Both the position numbers and the translations under genes were made by a program. The notes below the pieces were generated by a model that did not search any database, was not told where the DNA came from, and saw nothing but the letters and a program-made list of their open reading frames with translations. This document shows, one piece after another, positions 9,540 through 18,006 of a DNA stretch of 64,000 nt (position 1 is the stretch's first letter; every line of letters starts with the position of its first letter). Where the stretch lies: positions 1 through 64,000 of the forward strand of contig DASWVB010000038.1 in NCBI GenBank assembly GCA_036401375.1, given 5' to 3'. Source of the DNA: DASWUZ01 sp036401375 (GTDB lineage: Bacteria; Acidobacteriota; Terriglobia; Terriglobales; Acidobacteriaceae).

Positions 9540-10640
9540 GTGCGCCGGCTCATCTCGCTCGTGGCTCTCTGCTCAGTCCTCCCGGTGTTATCGGGCCAAG
9601 CCGTCTCCCCTGCCCTCTCCGGCCCCACAGATCCCAAGGCGCAGAAGACCTATGCCGGGGCGGAGCAGTTTCTGAAGCATGACCAGGTCGTCTGGGCACT
9701 CGACGGCTTTCGCAAAGCAGACAAACAGGACGGCGGGCGCTGCCGGGTGTGCAAAGAGCGGGCCATCGAGGCTGCCCTGATGGCGAACGAATTCAAGGCG
9801 GGGCTCGACTGCGCGGACAGCCTGCTCTCCACCGCCCAGACCACTGAGGAGAAGTACCAGAGCTACTACTACCGCGGGATCGTTCTGCTGAGAGACGGAT
9901 CGCAGCACAAGAAGGAAGACAAGCTGCACGACGCGGATCAGGCCTTCCATCAAGCCATCGACACGGAGCCGTCCGATCCCCGGGCCTACTTTGGCGACGG
10001 CATGACTCTCGCCAATCTCAGTGAGGACGAGCCCGCACGCGCCCGGTTCCGTACATTCCTTTTGAAGAGTCAGCACGGGCACAGCCTGGAGAGTCAGCGC
10101 GCGCAGCGCTACATCGATCGTCCTGAACTCGCACGGGCGCGCATGGCTCCGGCCTTTGCGGTGAAGACGCTGGACGGCAAACGCGTGTCGCTCGACGACC
10201 TCGCAGGCGAGGTGGTGCTGATCGACTTCTGGGCGACATGGTGCGGACCCTGCCGCGAAGCGCTGCCGCATGTGCAGAGGATCGCAAAGGAGTTCGAGGG
10301 AAAGCCCTTCGTAGTGTTGAGCGTCAGCCTCGACTCCGACGAGGGCAGGTGGACCGATTTTGTAGCCAGCCACGAGATGACCTGGCTACAGACTCGCGAT
10401 GGGCGCTTTGACGGCCCCGTGGCGCGGATGTTTCACGTCGACTCTATCCCTCACACCTTCACGATCGATTCGGATGGTGTACTGCAGGACGAGAATGTCG
10501 GCGATGGCAACATAGACGGGCGGTTGAAGAAGCTGGTCGCGCGCGCCCAGCAGCAGACTCCGCAGATGGCGCAGGCGCAACCTGCGGCAGCGGCCAGTGC
10601 GATCGAGAAGACCGCAGGGCAAGGGGAGCTGATCCATTGA
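9540..10640 (+). CDS. TlpA-like periplasmic thioredoxin with TPR-like region
   Basis: A 366-residue exported protein starting at GTG. Residues 1-20 form a signal peptide (MRRLISLVALCSVLPVLSG). About residues 40-200 are alpha-helical with TPR-like repeats (AFHQAIDTEPSDPRAYFGDG). The C-terminal half is a TlpA/AhpC-type thioredoxin: APAFAVKTLDGKRVSL, then FWATWCGPCREALPH with redox cysteines near 235 and 238, and the cis-Pro region SIPHTFTIDSDG. It probably reduces or exchanges disulfides, or peroxides, in the periplasm. The last 30 residues are a Gln/Ala-rich tail. It follows thrS by 78 bp on the same strand. The precise partner is unknown. Confidence 0.85.
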   Translation: MRRLISLVALCSVLPVLSGQAVSPALSGPTDPKAQKTYAGAEQFLKHDQVVWALDGFRKADKQDGGRCRVCKERAIEAALMANEFKAGLDCADSLLSTAQTTEEKYQSYYYRGIVLLRDGSQHKKEDKLHDADQAFHQAIDTEPSDPRAYFGDGMTLANLSEDEPARARFRTFLLKSQHGHSLESQRAQRYIDRPELARARMAPAFAVKTLDGKRVSLDDLAGEVVLIDFWATWCGPCREALPHVQRIAKEFEGKPFVVLSVSLDSDEGRWTDFVASHEMTWLQTRDGRFDGPVARMFHVDSIPHTFTIDSDGVLQDENVGDGNIDGRLKKLVARAQQQTPQMAQAQPAAAASAIEKTAGQGELIH

Positions 10641-11198
10641 TCGCGGAGCGCGAGGTGAGAGCCGGATGCAGACCATACCGGGAGAGATTCCCCTAGCATT
10701 ACCTTGCGAAAAATCATTTGCTGCACGACTTGCCAATCCCCTGAAGTGCCGTTAGCATCCAATCAGAAACCGGCCTGCTAAGCAGGTGAAGTGGTTAACT
10801 CTGGTTGAACCTTTAATCATTGAACAGGGACTCGACTCGATAAATCGGCTCGGTGTGCAATGTCCGCCAGTTCGGAATGCCTAAAGAGCCGCGGAGAGTC
10901 CCACCGTCTTAGGACGGGTTCACCAGAGCATCACTCACGGCCCCGGCGGGTCGGTTTCCTTCTCACCTCTGAACTCTCTTAGTGCCCTATCCTGCACAAG
11001 CCCACGGTGCCTCACGCGTCAAGGTGCCGAGTGCCCCATTCATGGCGGCTCGATGCGAATGAGTGTGACTCATGCGAAGCATCCACTCTCCGCCGATGGC
11101 AGCCAAGAGCCTGTGGACTGCGCTCTGGTCTAACGCTGAGACGCCCCGAACCGCACTCTGCCCGGAACCCTGCTCACGGCGTTCTTAGCTCACCCGTG
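10641..11198. other. 558-bp intergenic region between convergent genes
   Basis: The two flanking genes converge on this stretch. I found no coding frame with protein-like composition, no tRNA cloverleaf and no T-tailed hairpin. A modest inverted repeat (ACCGTC near 10901 with GACGGG about 10912) could be part of a weak terminator. Confidence 0.4.
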
Positions 11199-12191
11199 CT
11201 ACCTCAGATACAACGCGATCAGCCCGGCGACGGCACCCAGCGCAGCCGTTACAGAGGCAAGCCGCACACCAGTACTTCGTCCCAGATGCTTTGACAGAGC
11301 CGTGATCGAATACACGCTCACCGGCCCCAGCGTACAAAGCAGCGCCACCACGTAAGGCACCGGCACCCCGGCGTGATAGAGCACAAACGCCAGCGCCACA
11401 TCGAGCGCCATCGGCACCGGCAGCACCGTTCCAAAAATCGCGACCGCAATCACACCCGGCACCGATACAGGAACATGCGTTGCATAGGCCGGGATAAGCT
11501 CAGCCGCCATCCCTCCAATGAGGGCGGCAAGCAGCATCCAGGGCAGCGTCCGCAGCGTAAGCCGCAGCAGGTTTCGCAGGAAGGCCCGGCCAAAGGCAGC
11601 CAACCTTTCAGACACCGGCTCCGCATCCATCGGCACTGTAATAGGCCGAAGCGCAGGCTTGCTCTCCGGCACCAGCAAGGGCAGGGCAAGCAGCAGCACC
11701 AGCGGCACAATCACACGCGCCAGCGCAATCGGCAGGGGAAAAAGAATAAACGCCATCGCCAGCACCACCGGGTTAAACGAAGGCGAGCTGATCATCGCAG
11801 CCACAGTCAGCCGCGTGCTCGCGCCCCCCAGCAGCAGGCTTTGCCCGATCGGCGTTGCGCAGTTCGTACACACCCCGAGCGGCGCCCCCGCTACCGCGCC
11901 GCAAAGAACATTCCCCGCCGCCGACTCGAAGCGCCGCGGCGCAGCCGAGCTCGCGAAGAGCGTCATCATCGCCGCCCCAAACGGCAGCGCGAAATACATC
12001 CCGAACCGGTTTGTATACAGCCAGTTCACTCCGGTGCGAAACACCCGCTCAGGTGCGGGCATGTCCGACGTCGTCTTAAGCAGCGCATCGAACGAGATCG
12101 CGCCTTTGACCTGGATCGACGTGCCGCTGTGCATCTTCTTGAGAAGGGCAGGGTAACGCTGCTGACTCCAGAAGATCAGAGCAATTGTCAC
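11199..12191 (-). CDS. PF03773-like membrane permease
   Basis: A 330-residue integral membrane protein with roughly eight hydrophobic segments. It resembles the ArsP_1/DUF318 permease family (PF03773): the characteristic cysteine/proline segment reads GVCTNCATPIGQSLL (C108 and C111) followed by SSPSFNPVVL. Family members export metalloids such as trivalent organoarsenicals, or act with thioredoxin-like proteins; the substrate here is not evident. The start is uncertain. The first usable codon is GTG at 12191, but the frame remains open to about 12290 and encodes a good membrane helix (ETTLAILLAVTIALIFW) across the GTG, with no ATG/GTG/TTG further upstream. The true start may be a rare codon or the upstream sequence may hold an error. 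Confidence 0.75.
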   Translation of the reverse strand: MTIALIFWSQQRYPALLKKMHSGTSIQVKGAISFDALLKTTSDMPAPERVFRTGVNWLYTNRFGMYFALPFGAAMMTLFASSAAPRRFESAAGNVLCGAVAGAPLGVCTNCATPIGQSLLLGGASTRLTVAAMISSPSFNPVVLAMAFILFPLPIALARVIVPLVLLLALPLLVPESKPALRPITVPMDAEPVSERLAAFGRAFLRNLLRLTLRTLPWMLLAALIGGMAAELIPAYATHVPVSVPGVIAVAIFGTVLPVPMALDVALAFVLYHAGVPVPYVVALLCTLGPVSVYSITALSKHLGRSTGVRLASVTAALGAVAGLIALYLR

Positions 12192-12425
12192 GGCAAGCAG
12201 AATCGCGAGGGTGGTTTCGAGCTTGCGGGCAGAGAGGCTTTGCCCTGCAGCGGCGCGCTCAAAGTGGCATGCATGAAACCGAGTATAGATGATTTAAGTT
12301 CATTTGAATGAGTAATCTAAGCCTCGCTCTCAGGGTGGAGAAGCTGCTCCACCCAAAGGCTGAGTGGCTCGCCGTTAGCCTGCCGCCTCAACGCGCCGTG
12401 CAAACAGGATAGAGTTGGGAATTAC

Positions 12426-13694
12426 ATGCCTGCTCAAGACCCAATCAACCTTTTGGAGATGGACCCGCTCGAGGCCGATGAAGTGGGCCTGCTCGATGAG
12501 AACGCTTCGGAGAGTTCCGACGGAGGGGGCGATCAGTACCACCAGACAATTCAAGTGCCCGGGGAAGCGGCGGGGCAGCGCCTCGATGCCTACCTGACGC
12601 AGCAGCTCGAGGGAGTAAGCCGCGCCCGGGTGCAGCTACTGCTCGAGCAGGCGAGGGTCGAGGTGGACGGCAAGCCTGCCAAGCCGTCCCTGAAGCTGCG
12701 CGGCACTGAGACTATCGAGTTGCTTGGCAGCCCGCGTCTGGAGCCGCTTCACGCCGTAGCTGAAGACATCCCGCTCGACATCGTCTACGAAGACAAGGAC
12801 CTCGCCGTCATCAACAAGGCCGCGGGAATGATGGTGCACGCCGGCTCCGGGTCAACGGAGGACGCGCGCAACCGCGGCACCCTGGTCAACGCCCTGCTGC
12901 ACCACTTCCGGCAACTTTCGTCCACTTCGGGCGATCTGCGTCCGGGCATCGTCCATCGCCTCGACAAGGGCACCAGCGGTCTGATCATCGTCGCCAAAAA
13001 TGATGCTGCGCATTTGAAGCTGGGCGAGATGTTCGCCGGCCGGCAGGTCCACAAGACGTACTACACCCTCGTTCACGGCGAGATGAAAGAAAACTCCGGC
13101 ACCATCAATGCGCCGATCAGCCGCGACTCCATGCGACGCACCCGGATGACGACGCGCCGCAGCGAGGGCGGGCGCACGGCGATCTCGCACTACAAAGTAC
13201 TTCGGCGCATCCACAGTAAATATGGCAGGTTCACGCTGGTCTCGGTACGGATCGAGACCGGCAGGACGCACCAGATTAGAGTGCATCTTGCTTCACTGGG
13301 GCACCCCGTGGTCGGCGACACCCTCTATGGTGCGGCAGCGGAGATCGGCATCGCCTCTTCCACAACGACAAGGCACAGCCGCGCACGTGCAAAAGGGGAG
13401 GAAAAGCTCAGCCTGGATCGTAACTTTCTTCACTCCGCCGAGCTCGAGTTCGTCCACCCGCGCACCGGCCTCGAGTTGAAGCTGCGTTCTCCCCTACCAG
13501 CCGAGCTGGTGGCATATCTCGCCCGCATCGAAGACCTGCCCGCGGCTGCAGCTGCTTTGGACGTGGAAGTACCAGCGGAGCTAAGCGCAACCACGGCGCG
13601 GCCTTCAGCGGATGAAAAGCAATCGCCAGCGAAGACTGCCGCAAAGAGCCCTGCAAAGAAGAGGCGTGCGCCAGCCGGGGAGCGTGGCCTGTAA
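12426..13694 (+). CDS. rluD: RluD-family 23S rRNA pseudouridine synthase
   Basis: A 422-residue enzyme that isomerises uridines in 23S rRNA (RluC/RluD class). It has an acidic N-terminal extension (1-40), then an S4 RNA-binding domain (RLDAYLTQQLEGVSRARVQ), then the catalytic domain with HRLDKGTSGLII (catalytic Asp near residue 180), followed by ETGRTHQIRVHLASLGHPVVGD. A C-terminal Lys/Ala-rich tail (KTAAKSPAKKRR) extends beyond the usual 320-330 residues and may add RNA affinity. The ATG at 12426 is the first in frame. Its stop is almost contiguous with the VWFA gene downstream, so the two may be co-transcribed. Assignment to RluD rather than a paralogue is from overall layout. Confidence 0.88.
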   Translation: MPAQDPINLLEMDPLEADEVGLLDENASESSDGGGDQYHQTIQVPGEAAGQRLDAYLTQQLEGVSRARVQLLLEQARVEVDGKPAKPSLKLRGTETIELLGSPRLEPLHAVAEDIPLDIVYEDKDLAVINKAAGMMVHAGSGSTEDARNRGTLVNALLHHFRQLSSTSGDLRPGIVHRLDKGTSGLIIVAKNDAAHLKLGEMFAGRQVHKTYYTLVHGEMKENSGTINAPISRDSMRRTRMTTRRSEGGRTAISHYKVLRRIHSKYGRFTLVSVRIETGRTHQIRVHLASLGHPVVGDTLYGAAAEIGIASSTTTRHSRARAKGEEKLSLDRNFLHSAELEFVHPRTGLELKLRSPLPAELVAYLARIEDLPAAAAALDVEVPAELSATTARPSADEKQSPAKTAAKSPAKKRRAPAGERGL

Positions 13695-13695
13695 A

Positions 13696-14784
13696 ATGTG
13701 GGCATCCATGACGAGGTCTTCGCAACGAGGTACAGCCGGCTTGACCGGCATCGCAGTCAGGTCGGCGACCCTACTGCTGGCTGGAACTCTCTCCTTCTTT
13801 CAAGCTATTGGGCAGGCCAGCCAGCCTGCGGCGGCGGCATCAGCTCCTCAGAGCCAGACTCCGGGCGGCGTTACGTCCGCCTCTGCCCCGTCTCCGGCCC
13901 AGCAGCCCCCTGCCGGTCAGGCGCCGCCTGCTGGGGAGGCCGGCTCCTACACCATCCGCACGACCGTAAACGAGGTCAACCTCATCTTCACGGTGAGCGA
14001 CAAGCATGGTCACTTCATTCGCGACCTGAACCAGAGCGACTTTGCGCTGCTCGACGATCAGAAGGCGCCCGCCCAGGTCTTCAGCTTCGCGCAGGAGACC
14101 AATCTTCCCCTCCGCGTGGGTCTGCTGGTCGACGCAAGCACATCCATTCGGCAGCGATTTGAGTTTGAGCAGCAGGCCGCGATCGAGTTTCTCATGCAGA
14201 TTCTGCGGCCGAGGTCAGACAAGGCATTCGTCATGGGCTTTGACGCCACGCCTGAACTCAAGCAGGACTGGACGAACAATGAAGACCTTCTGCAGACCGG
14301 CATTAACAAACTAAGTCCCGGAGGAGGCACAGCGCTCTTCGACGCGGTCTACACTGCGTGCCACGACAAGCTGCTCGACACCACGCGCGGGCAGGAGCCG
14401 GTCCGCAAGGCCATCATTCTTCTCTCCGATGGAGAAGATAATCAGAGCCGCGCCTATCTCGATGACGCCATCAAGATGTGTCAGCGTGCCGAGACGATCA
14501 TCTACGCGATCAGCACCAATACGAGCCCCAGTCGCGGCGCCGGTGACCAGGTGCTCAAGAGGCTCTCGGAGGCCACTGGTGGGGTTCCGTTTTATCCGAT
14601 CCGGATCGAGGACATCTCCGAAGGCTTCCGCAACATCCAGGACGAGCTTCGCAGCCAGTACGCCCTGGCCTACAAACCTGCGGACTTTAAGTCGGACGGA
14701 GCGTTTCGCACGATTTACCTGGTGTGCCTCGACCGGAAATATTCTGTGCGCTTCAGGAAGGGCTACTTCGCACCGCGACCCTAG
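13696..14784 (+). CDS. VWFA-related acidobacterial secreted protein
   Basis: About 362 residues. A signal-peptide-like hydrophobic segment (LLLAGTLSFFQAIGQAS) is followed by a Pro/Gln/Ala-rich linker, then a beta-rich domain (VNEVNLIFTVSDKHGHFI) and a von Willebrand A domain with the MIDAS motif LLVDASTSI and a later LLSDGEDNQ. This is the arrangement of the VWFA-related proteins abundant in Acidobacteria, thought to bind partners outside the inner membrane. The frame is open into the rluD gene; I chose the ATG at 13696, one base after the rluD stop, with an alternative ATG at 13708. The close spacing suggests co-transcription with rluD. The ligand is unknown. Confidence 0.8.
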   Translation: MWASMTRSSQRGTAGLTGIAVRSATLLLAGTLSFFQAIGQASQPAAAASAPQSQTPGGVTSASAPSPAQQPPAGQAPPAGEAGSYTIRTTVNEVNLIFTVSDKHGHFIRDLNQSDFALLDDQKAPAQVFSFAQETNLPLRVGLLVDASTSIRQRFEFEQQAAIEFLMQILRPRSDKAFVMGFDATPELKQDWTNNEDLLQTGINKLSPGGGTALFDAVYTACHDKLLDTTRGQEPVRKAIILLSDGEDNQSRAYLDDAIKMCQRAETIIYAISTNTSPSRGAGDQVLKRLSEATGGVPFYPIRIEDISEGFRNIQDELRSQYALAYKPADFKSDGAFRTIYLVCLDRKYSVRFRKGYFAPRP

Positions 14785-14934
14785 AGTGGCTGCGCGGCCT
14801 ATCAGCGCGCGCGCTTCTGACCTGGTTCAAAACTGATACGCAGACGTGTACGAGTGGCCTTCGCAAGTCTCTCAAGGGTGCGCGTCAACGCGAATGTCCT
14901 CCCACTTTTCAACCTCGCAATTGGCCTCTGCATG

Positions 14935-17094
14935 CTAGCTAGCCGATGAACTTACAGCCAGCATCGACAGCAGCGCTGCTTCGTCGATGACCTTTACGTC
15001 GAGAGAGTGGGCCTTGTCGAGCTTCGAGCCGGCATCTTCGCCTGCTACGACATAATTAGTCTTCTTACTTACGGAAGTCGCCACGCGCCCGCCAGCCGCT
15101 TCAATCCTTGCCTTGGCATCTTCGCGGCTGAGGGTGGGCAGCGTGCCGGTGAGCACGAGAGTCAGGCCTTCGAGCTGAGAGGATTTCTTGCGCCTCTCGG
15201 CGGTCAGAGTCAGACCCGTTTGGCGCAGCCGCTCGATCAGCTTCACGTTCTTCCGCTCGTCAAAGAACTCGCGAATCGCCTGCGAGACGCGCGGACCGAC
15301 TTCGTTGACCTGCTCGAGCTCGGCCTGGCTGGCCGTCATCAAGGCGTCAATCGAGCCGAACTCCTCAGCGAGCAACTGCGCCGTACGCTCGCCGATAAAT
15401 CGGATCCCAAGACCAAACAGTACGCGGTTCAGCGGAGCGCTCTTTGATCGCGCCACCTGCGCCAGCAGGGCCTGCGCCGTCTTCGCGCCGATGCGCTCCA
15501 GTGAGAGCAGCGCAGGCTCGTCGAGCGCGTAGACGTCGGCCAGGCTCTTCACCATACCCCGTTCAAACAGCTGCGTCACGACCGCCTCGCCGAGGCCTTC
15601 GATGTTCATCACATTGCGCGCGGCAAAGTGCAGCAGGCTCTCGCGCAGGCGGGCCGGACAATCTATGTTGACGCAGCGGTGGTCGGCCTCGCCCTCCGCA
15701 CGCACGATCTCGCTGCCGCAAACCGGGCAATGCGTGGGAAACTGAAAGGCGCGCCGCGGATGGTCGTCATCTGCCTTGCGCGCCAGCACCTCGACAACCT
15801 TGGGGATGACGTCGCCGCCTCGCTCCACTGTGACGAAGTCGCCGATCTCGAGGCCGAGACGCGCGATCTCATCGGCGTTGTGCAGGGTGGCGCGGGCGAC
15901 CGTGATGCCCCCGATCGCAACCGGACTGAGCACGGCGACCGGCGTCAGTTTGCCCGTGCGACCCACCTGGATGCGAATGTCTTCGACCCGTGTGACCGCC
16001 GAACGCGCCGAGAATTTGTAAGCGACGGCCCATCGCGGCGCACGACCGGTGTAGCCCATCCGCTGCTGAAGAGCGGTCGAGCCCACCTTGATCACGACTC
16101 CATCGATCTCGTAGCCGAGGGTTGCGCGCCTCTCCTCAGCGCTCGCGATGAATTGCAGGAGCCTTTCAAAATCGTGGATCGATTCGCGATGCGGGTTGAC
16201 CCGGAAGCCCGCCGCGGTAAGCGCGTCGAGCGCCGTTCCCTGGTCAGAAAAGAGCGTATCGCCGTTGGCCTTCAGCGCGAAGTAGGCGTAGAAGTCCAGC
16301 CGCCTCTGCGCAACAATGTTCGGCTCAAGGGTGCGGATCGTTCCCGCCGCGGCGTTGCGCGGATTGGCGGCCGGGGCCATCCCCGCTGCCTCGCGCTCCT
16401 CGTTCCAGCGGAGGAACGCAGCGGCGGGCATCACCACTTCTCCCCGCACCTCAAAGTCTATGGGGAGCTTTGCCGCGGCCAGCTTCTTTGCAGAGATAGA
16501 AAGAGGCACGGAGCGGATCGTGCGTACGTTTGAAGTGACGTCTTCGCCTATCGTGCCATCACCACGGGTGAGCGCCCGCAGCAGGTGTGCGGACTTGTCT
16601 GCGCCCGCCGCACCGGCACTACTCCCGGCACCATAGTGCAGGGCCATCGAGAGCCCGTCGAGCTTGTACTCGCAGACGTAGCTGATCTCCTGTGCACCCG
16701 CGAGCTCACGGACACGGCGGTCCCATTCGCGCAGCTCCTCTTCGCTGTTCACGTTGTCGAGCGAGAGCATGGGTCGCGAATGCGCCACCTTGTCGAAGCC
16801 ATTCAGCGGCTTGCCGCCGACGCGCTGCGTGGGGCTGTCGGCAGTGATGAGGTCAGGCCAGTCAGCCTCGATGCGCTTCAATTCGCGCATAAGTACGTCG
16901 AAGTCGGCGTCGGAGATCTCAGGCGCGTCGAGGACGTAATATTGGTACTCGTGATGGCGGATCTGGTCGCGCAGCTTACTGAGGCGCCGCGTGATTTCCC
17001 GGGGATCGCTCCCGGCTGGCGGCGCCGGCAAAGCCTCCGGTGATGTCGGTAGAGTGTCCGGCGGCCCGGCAGCCTTCGGTGATGCCTTGCTCAT
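14935..17094 (-). CDS. ligA: NAD-dependent DNA ligase
   Basis: A 719-residue LigA that seals nicks using NAD. Visible parts: a Pro/Ala-rich N-terminal extension (1-30); domain Ia (HHEYQYYVLDAPEISDADFD); the adenylation motif EYKLDG with the nucleophilic lysine at 144; the OB fold; a four-cysteine zinc finger (CPVCGSEI then CVNIDCPARL); helix-hairpin-helix repeats (EGLGEAVV and LERIGAKTA); and a C-terminal BRCT domain (LEGLTLVLTGTLPTLSRED). All expected domains are present, and length is slightly above the usual 670 because of the extension. It is the last gene of the leftward pheS-pheT-zapB-zapA-ligA string, 51 bp after zapA. Confidence 0.97.
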   Translation of the reverse strand: MSKASPKAAGPPDTLPTSPEALPAPPAGSDPREITRRLSKLRDQIRHHEYQYYVLDAPEISDADFDVLMRELKRIEADWPDLITADSPTQRVGGKPLNGFDKVAHSRPMLSLDNVNSEEELREWDRRVRELAGAQEISYVCEYKLDGLSMALHYGAGSSAGAAGADKSAHLLRALTRGDGTIGEDVTSNVRTIRSVPLSISAKKLAAAKLPIDFEVRGEVVMPAAAFLRWNEEREAAGMAPAANPRNAAAGTIRTLEPNIVAQRRLDFYAYFALKANGDTLFSDQGTALDALTAAGFRVNPHRESIHDFERLLQFIASAEERRATLGYEIDGVVIKVGSTALQQRMGYTGRAPRWAVAYKFSARSAVTRVEDIRIQVGRTGKLTPVAVLSPVAIGGITVARATLHNADEIARLGLEIGDFVTVERGGDVIPKVVEVLARKADDDHPRRAFQFPTHCPVCGSEIVRAEGEADHRCVNIDCPARLRESLLHFAARNVMNIEGLGEAVVTQLFERGMVKSLADVYALDEPALLSLERIGAKTAQALLAQVARSKSAPLNRVLFGLGIRFIGERTAQLLAEEFGSIDALMTASQAELEQVNEVGPRVSQAIREFFDERKNVKLIERLRQTGLTLTAERRKKSSQLEGLTLVLTGTLPTLSREDAKARIEAAGGRVATSVSKKTNYVVAGEDAGSKLDKAHSLDVKVIDEAALLSMLAVSSSAS

Positions 17095-17145
17095 ACGCTC
17101 TCTGATGCGCAGTGCAGTTTCTTCAGTCCCTCAGCCCGGGAGGGC

Positions 17146-17565
17146 TCAGGTGCCGGTCTCGAGCACAGAGTCGAGCAGGCCGGCAAGGGAGTGAGCGCGG
17201 CTGCGAATGTTGTCGTTTGCGGCGTCGAGGTTGCCCGCCAGCGCTCCATACCGCTCCTGCAGCAGGACAAGTTCATCGGCCACATTAAGGGCCGCGAGTA
17301 CGGCCACTCGCAGCGAGTCGACCGTCTTGCCATGCGCAGCGACGGCCCGCATCTTGCCATCAACCAGGCTCGCAATGCGGCGAACGTGCTCGGGGTCGTC
17401 GCCCTGCAGGTGATAGACCTGATCGTAAATCTCTACAGTGATCGCCCTCGCCAGCGGCGCCTCTGCTGAGGTCGAGCGCCCGCCTGCGCGCTCCGCAGCG
17501 TCTCGCGGGTTAATAGCGTTCATCCTGCCGGGCTGTACGTCTTCGGGCGTCTTGTTGTCAGCCAT
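17146..17565 (-). CDS. zapA: cell division protein ZapA
   Basis: A 139-residue ZapA, which bundles FtsZ filaments at the division site. The core begins around residue 40 (AITVEIYDQVYHLQGDDPEHVRRIA) and continues into the conserved helix (DSLRVAVLAALNVADELV), then a C-terminal coiled coil. The first 40 residues are a variable extension. It starts six bases after the stop of the upstream coiled-coil gene and is followed by ligA, so translation of the pair is probably coupled. The assignment is by sequence pattern and by the pheST-adjacent context typical of zapA in many phyla. Confidence 0.87.
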   Translation of the reverse strand: MADNKTPEDVQPGRMNAINPRDAAERAGGRSTSAEAPLARAITVEIYDQVYHLQGDDPEHVRRIASLVDGKMRAVAAHGKTVDSLRVAVLAALNVADELVLLQERYGALAGNLDAANDNIRSRAHSLAGLLDSVLETGT

Positions 17566-17571
17566 CGTCTG

Positions 17572-17856
17572 CTACCCCGTGATCTCGTCAACCTGTTTGA
17601 GCAGCCGCTCCACACGCGTGCGCACCTGCTCGCGTTCCGCTTTAAAGGCCTCGAGATCCTCCTCGGCGCGCAACAACTCTGCAGTCTGCGACTCGAGGGC
17701 CTCACGCAACTCCGTCAACTTGCCCTCCGCTGCGGTTCGCGCCTGCCGCTCCATCTTCAGCAGGTCTATCATGCGGAGTACGCGCCGCTCGAGCGCCGCA
17801 AAATCGTCAGCTCCTGCGGCAGATTCGTGTTCAGACAGAGCCAGCGTGGTCGACAT
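17572..17856 (-). CDS. ZapB-like coiled-coil protein
   Basis: A 94-residue protein that is almost entirely heptad-patterned coiled coil from about residue 20 (LERRVLRMIDLLKMERQARTA through RVERLLKQVDEI). It is placed immediately before zapA with a six-base gap, and the ATG at 17856 has AGAGG about eight bases upstream. Small coiled-coil proteins in this position are commonly annotated as ZapB-like or as the zapA partner. Coiled coils are compositionally similar, so orthology to E. coli ZapB is not certain; a division role is inferred from the operon. Confidence 0.65.
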   Translation of the reverse strand: MSTTLALSEHESAAGADDFAALERRVLRMIDLLKMERQARTAAEGKLTELREALESQTAELLRAEEDLEAFKAEREQVRTRVERLLKQVDEITG

Positions 17857-17877
17857 CGGTACCTCTTCTTTTCATGG

Positions 17878-18006
17878 TGTACTTCTTAGCGAAGTATAGC
17901 TCCGCCGACCTTGAGGAAACCGTGAAAAGCTGCCCACGGCGGTCCTGCCGGGTAACTGCCGATGTTCATCTTTTCCAAGGTTGGAACACGGATCGCACCT
18001 AAACTC
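17878..18006 (-). other. pheT-zapB spacer with inverted repeats
   Basis: A 129-base spacer inside the leftward operon. Read on the minus strand it contains the inverted repeat TTCCAA-CC-TTGGAA shortly after the pheT stop, then CCGTG/CACGG arms about 10 nt apart. It could be a processing or attenuation element. Small RNAs such as 6S are known beside zapA in other phyla, but I cannot show one here. Confidence 0.3.

Noticed and set aside
13408..13725. Reverse-strand open frames across the end of rluD
   Set aside because: They are complementary-frame shadows of rluD and of the VWFA gene start, with Arg/Ala/Pro-rich composition and no family marks.
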